Below the pieces are notes generated by a model that worked only from the letters and a program-made list of their open reading frames with translations, was not told where the DNA came from and did no database searches. A stretch of DNA of 64,000 nucleotides from Combretum micranthum (lineage: Eukaryota; Streptophyta; Magnoliopsida; Myrtales; Combretaceae): assembly GCA_024138025.1 (NCBI GenBank), contig JAMXBD010000635.1:1-64000 (forward strand), in the 5' to 3' direction. Both the position numbers and the translations under genes were made by a program. Shown piece after piece: positions 62,898 through 64,000 of the stretch (positions within the stretch are counted from its first letter, which is position 1; the number at the start of each line of letters is the position of its first letter).

Positions 62898-62902
62898 TGA
62901 GG

Positions 62903-63964
62903 TTTGAAGCATCTAAAGCATTTCTTCTCAAATGATTGAGTTCGAAGCTTTAAATGTTGATTTCCTATCTTTTCTCTTTCCTAAGAATGGCTTCTTTCCT
63001 TTACCTTGATAACCACCATAAGAATGGGTCTTTTGCCTAAGAATGCCGCTGTCTTTGCTCTTCTTACTCGACTATTAGTTTGAATTTGCTCAACTAATAA
63101 AGCCTTTGCCACCATATCAGCTATAGTATGCAACTCAAATTTCTTCACTTCCCCTTGAATTTCTTCATTTAAACCATTTTGAAATTTCTGGACCTTTATT
63201 CTTTCATCTCTGTAATATCCTCCAGCAAAATGCAATAATCTACAAAACTCAGCATAATACTCATAAATGGTTTTACTTCATTGCCTTAAATTGAGCCAAT
63301 TTGCAATCATCCTCTCCCTGACTAAATTTGGAAAATATTTGGCAAAGAATGTGTCCTTGAATGTTACCCATGTAATAGGTAGTTGTAGATTCCCAATTGT
63401 TAGTCTTCACCAGTTATATGCTTCTTTCTTCATCATATAAACAGCTAAGTCCTCCTTCTTCTCTTTTGGAGTGTCACAAGCTGCAAAGGTTTTCTCTAAT
63501 TCTTCAATCCAACTTTCTGCTATAGTCGAATCCGTGCTTGTTCCATAAAAGTCGGGAACCAACTTACTAAAATCATATAGCTTGATCTGGTTAGCTCAAT
63601 CATTGATAGGTGGATTTTCGTTCTGTCTTGCTCCTTATTGATTATGTTGTTGCATAAATGTTGTTGTTGTTGAAATACCATCATCTAATACTATTGCATC
63701 ATAGCCACCATATCTCTTAACATACCATACGTAGATGCTGGGATCGTTTTATGGGGACTTGTGGCATTTGTGGAAAAGGTGCGTGGGAAGGTAGAAGAAA
63801 TTGAGTTGGGGGAACTTGTGAAGTCGATGCCGTTGCAGGAGATGGAGTAGTTTCAAACTTAGGGTAGTAGAGGAAGTAGGAGCCGATGTAGATAAAGATT
63901 AAGGTGGTGGAGGCATGTTCTCTCTATCAGCTTGTTGTCGAGTAGATGTCTATGACCTGCCCAT
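62903..63964 (-). pseudogene. chromovirus gag, upstream part
   Basis: Start ATG 63962-63964 (MGRS, stop soon after). Downstream frames give KLVPDFYGTSTDSTIAESWI, EKKEDLAVYMMKKEAYNW, VTFKDTFFAKYFPNLVRERM, and at 63235 GYYRDERIKVQKFQNGLNEE, the Retrotrans_gag pattern. The frame is broken by stops. It continues beyond the solo LTR into the zinc knuckle at 59171. Confidence 0.85.
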
Positions 63965-64000
63965 CTTAAATGTATGCATACAATACATTTATGACACACA

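Larger units (their letters stand above)
52965..64000 (-). mobile_element. Ty3/Gypsy chromovirus, 5' end beyond window
   Basis: Minus strand: gag from 63964, CCHC, protease, RT, RNase H, integrase and a chromodomain-like tail ending at 55499. A polypurine tract and 3' LTR (52965-55458) follow. The gag/zinc-knuckle boundary is split by a solo LTR at 59177-62897. The 5' LTR and the second target duplication are outside the window. Confidence 0.9.

Overview
This is nuclear DNA from a flowering plant. It is AT-rich and dominated by retrotransposons. The only apparently working gene is a spliced coatomer beta subunit (COPB). Three decayed DC1 (C1-like zinc-finger) gene fragments and plant-type MITEs and LTR elements support the assignment. 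The high third-position GC in the 5' half of COPB hints at a monocot, but I cannot name the species.

Layout. 1-0.63 kb: end of a Copia-type LTR. 1.65-8.9 kb: a degenerate satellite-like array of roughly 165-170 bp units. Its orientation flips near 3.41 kb, and it carries a MULE-like MITE and a degraded hAT-like insertion. 9.4-13.3 kb: COPB on the minus strand, four exons, one GC-AG intron and one frameshift near codon 45. 13.6-24.5 kb: AT-rich spacer with a MITE, an LTR/PBS/gag remnant on +, and a split Copia reverse-transcriptase remnant on + ending in a 180 bp LTR. 24.7-29.6 kb: three DC1 fragments, two of them head to head. 30.3 kb: one isolated exon-like segment. 32.3-33.4 kb: two MITEs, one with a clear 8 bp target duplication. 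33.8-35.4 kb: an LTR remnant.

37.6-42.4 kb is a complete but inactivated Copia element on the minus strand, with both LTRs, PBS, polypurine tract and near-identical flanking 5-mers. 42.4-45.2 kb includes a locally GC-richer stretch of unknown origin. 45.26-64.0 kb is a nested stack. A plus-strand Ty3/Gypsy element with a large internal deletion hosts a solo LTR (46.26-49.79 kb, target duplication ATGGA) and another LTR-like insertion (50.02-51.62 kb). Its 3' LTR is abutted by a minus-strand chromovirus that runs off the right edge. That chromovirus is split by a second solo LTR of the same family (59.18-62.90 kb, target duplication TGAGG), which itself holds a MITE.

The most unusual pattern is shared by four LTRs of at least three families. 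Each has a promoter and leader ending at a splice-donor-like site, a 1.2-1.5 kb intron-like stretch, and an acceptor-like site. The acceptor is followed in every case by 2 nt plus a short acidic reading frame and a stop. The second notable pattern is the inverted satellite-like array lying directly downstream of COPB, where readthrough would give a foldback transcript. Nothing here points to interacting genes or an operon: COPB is housekeeping and the rest is repeat turnover.
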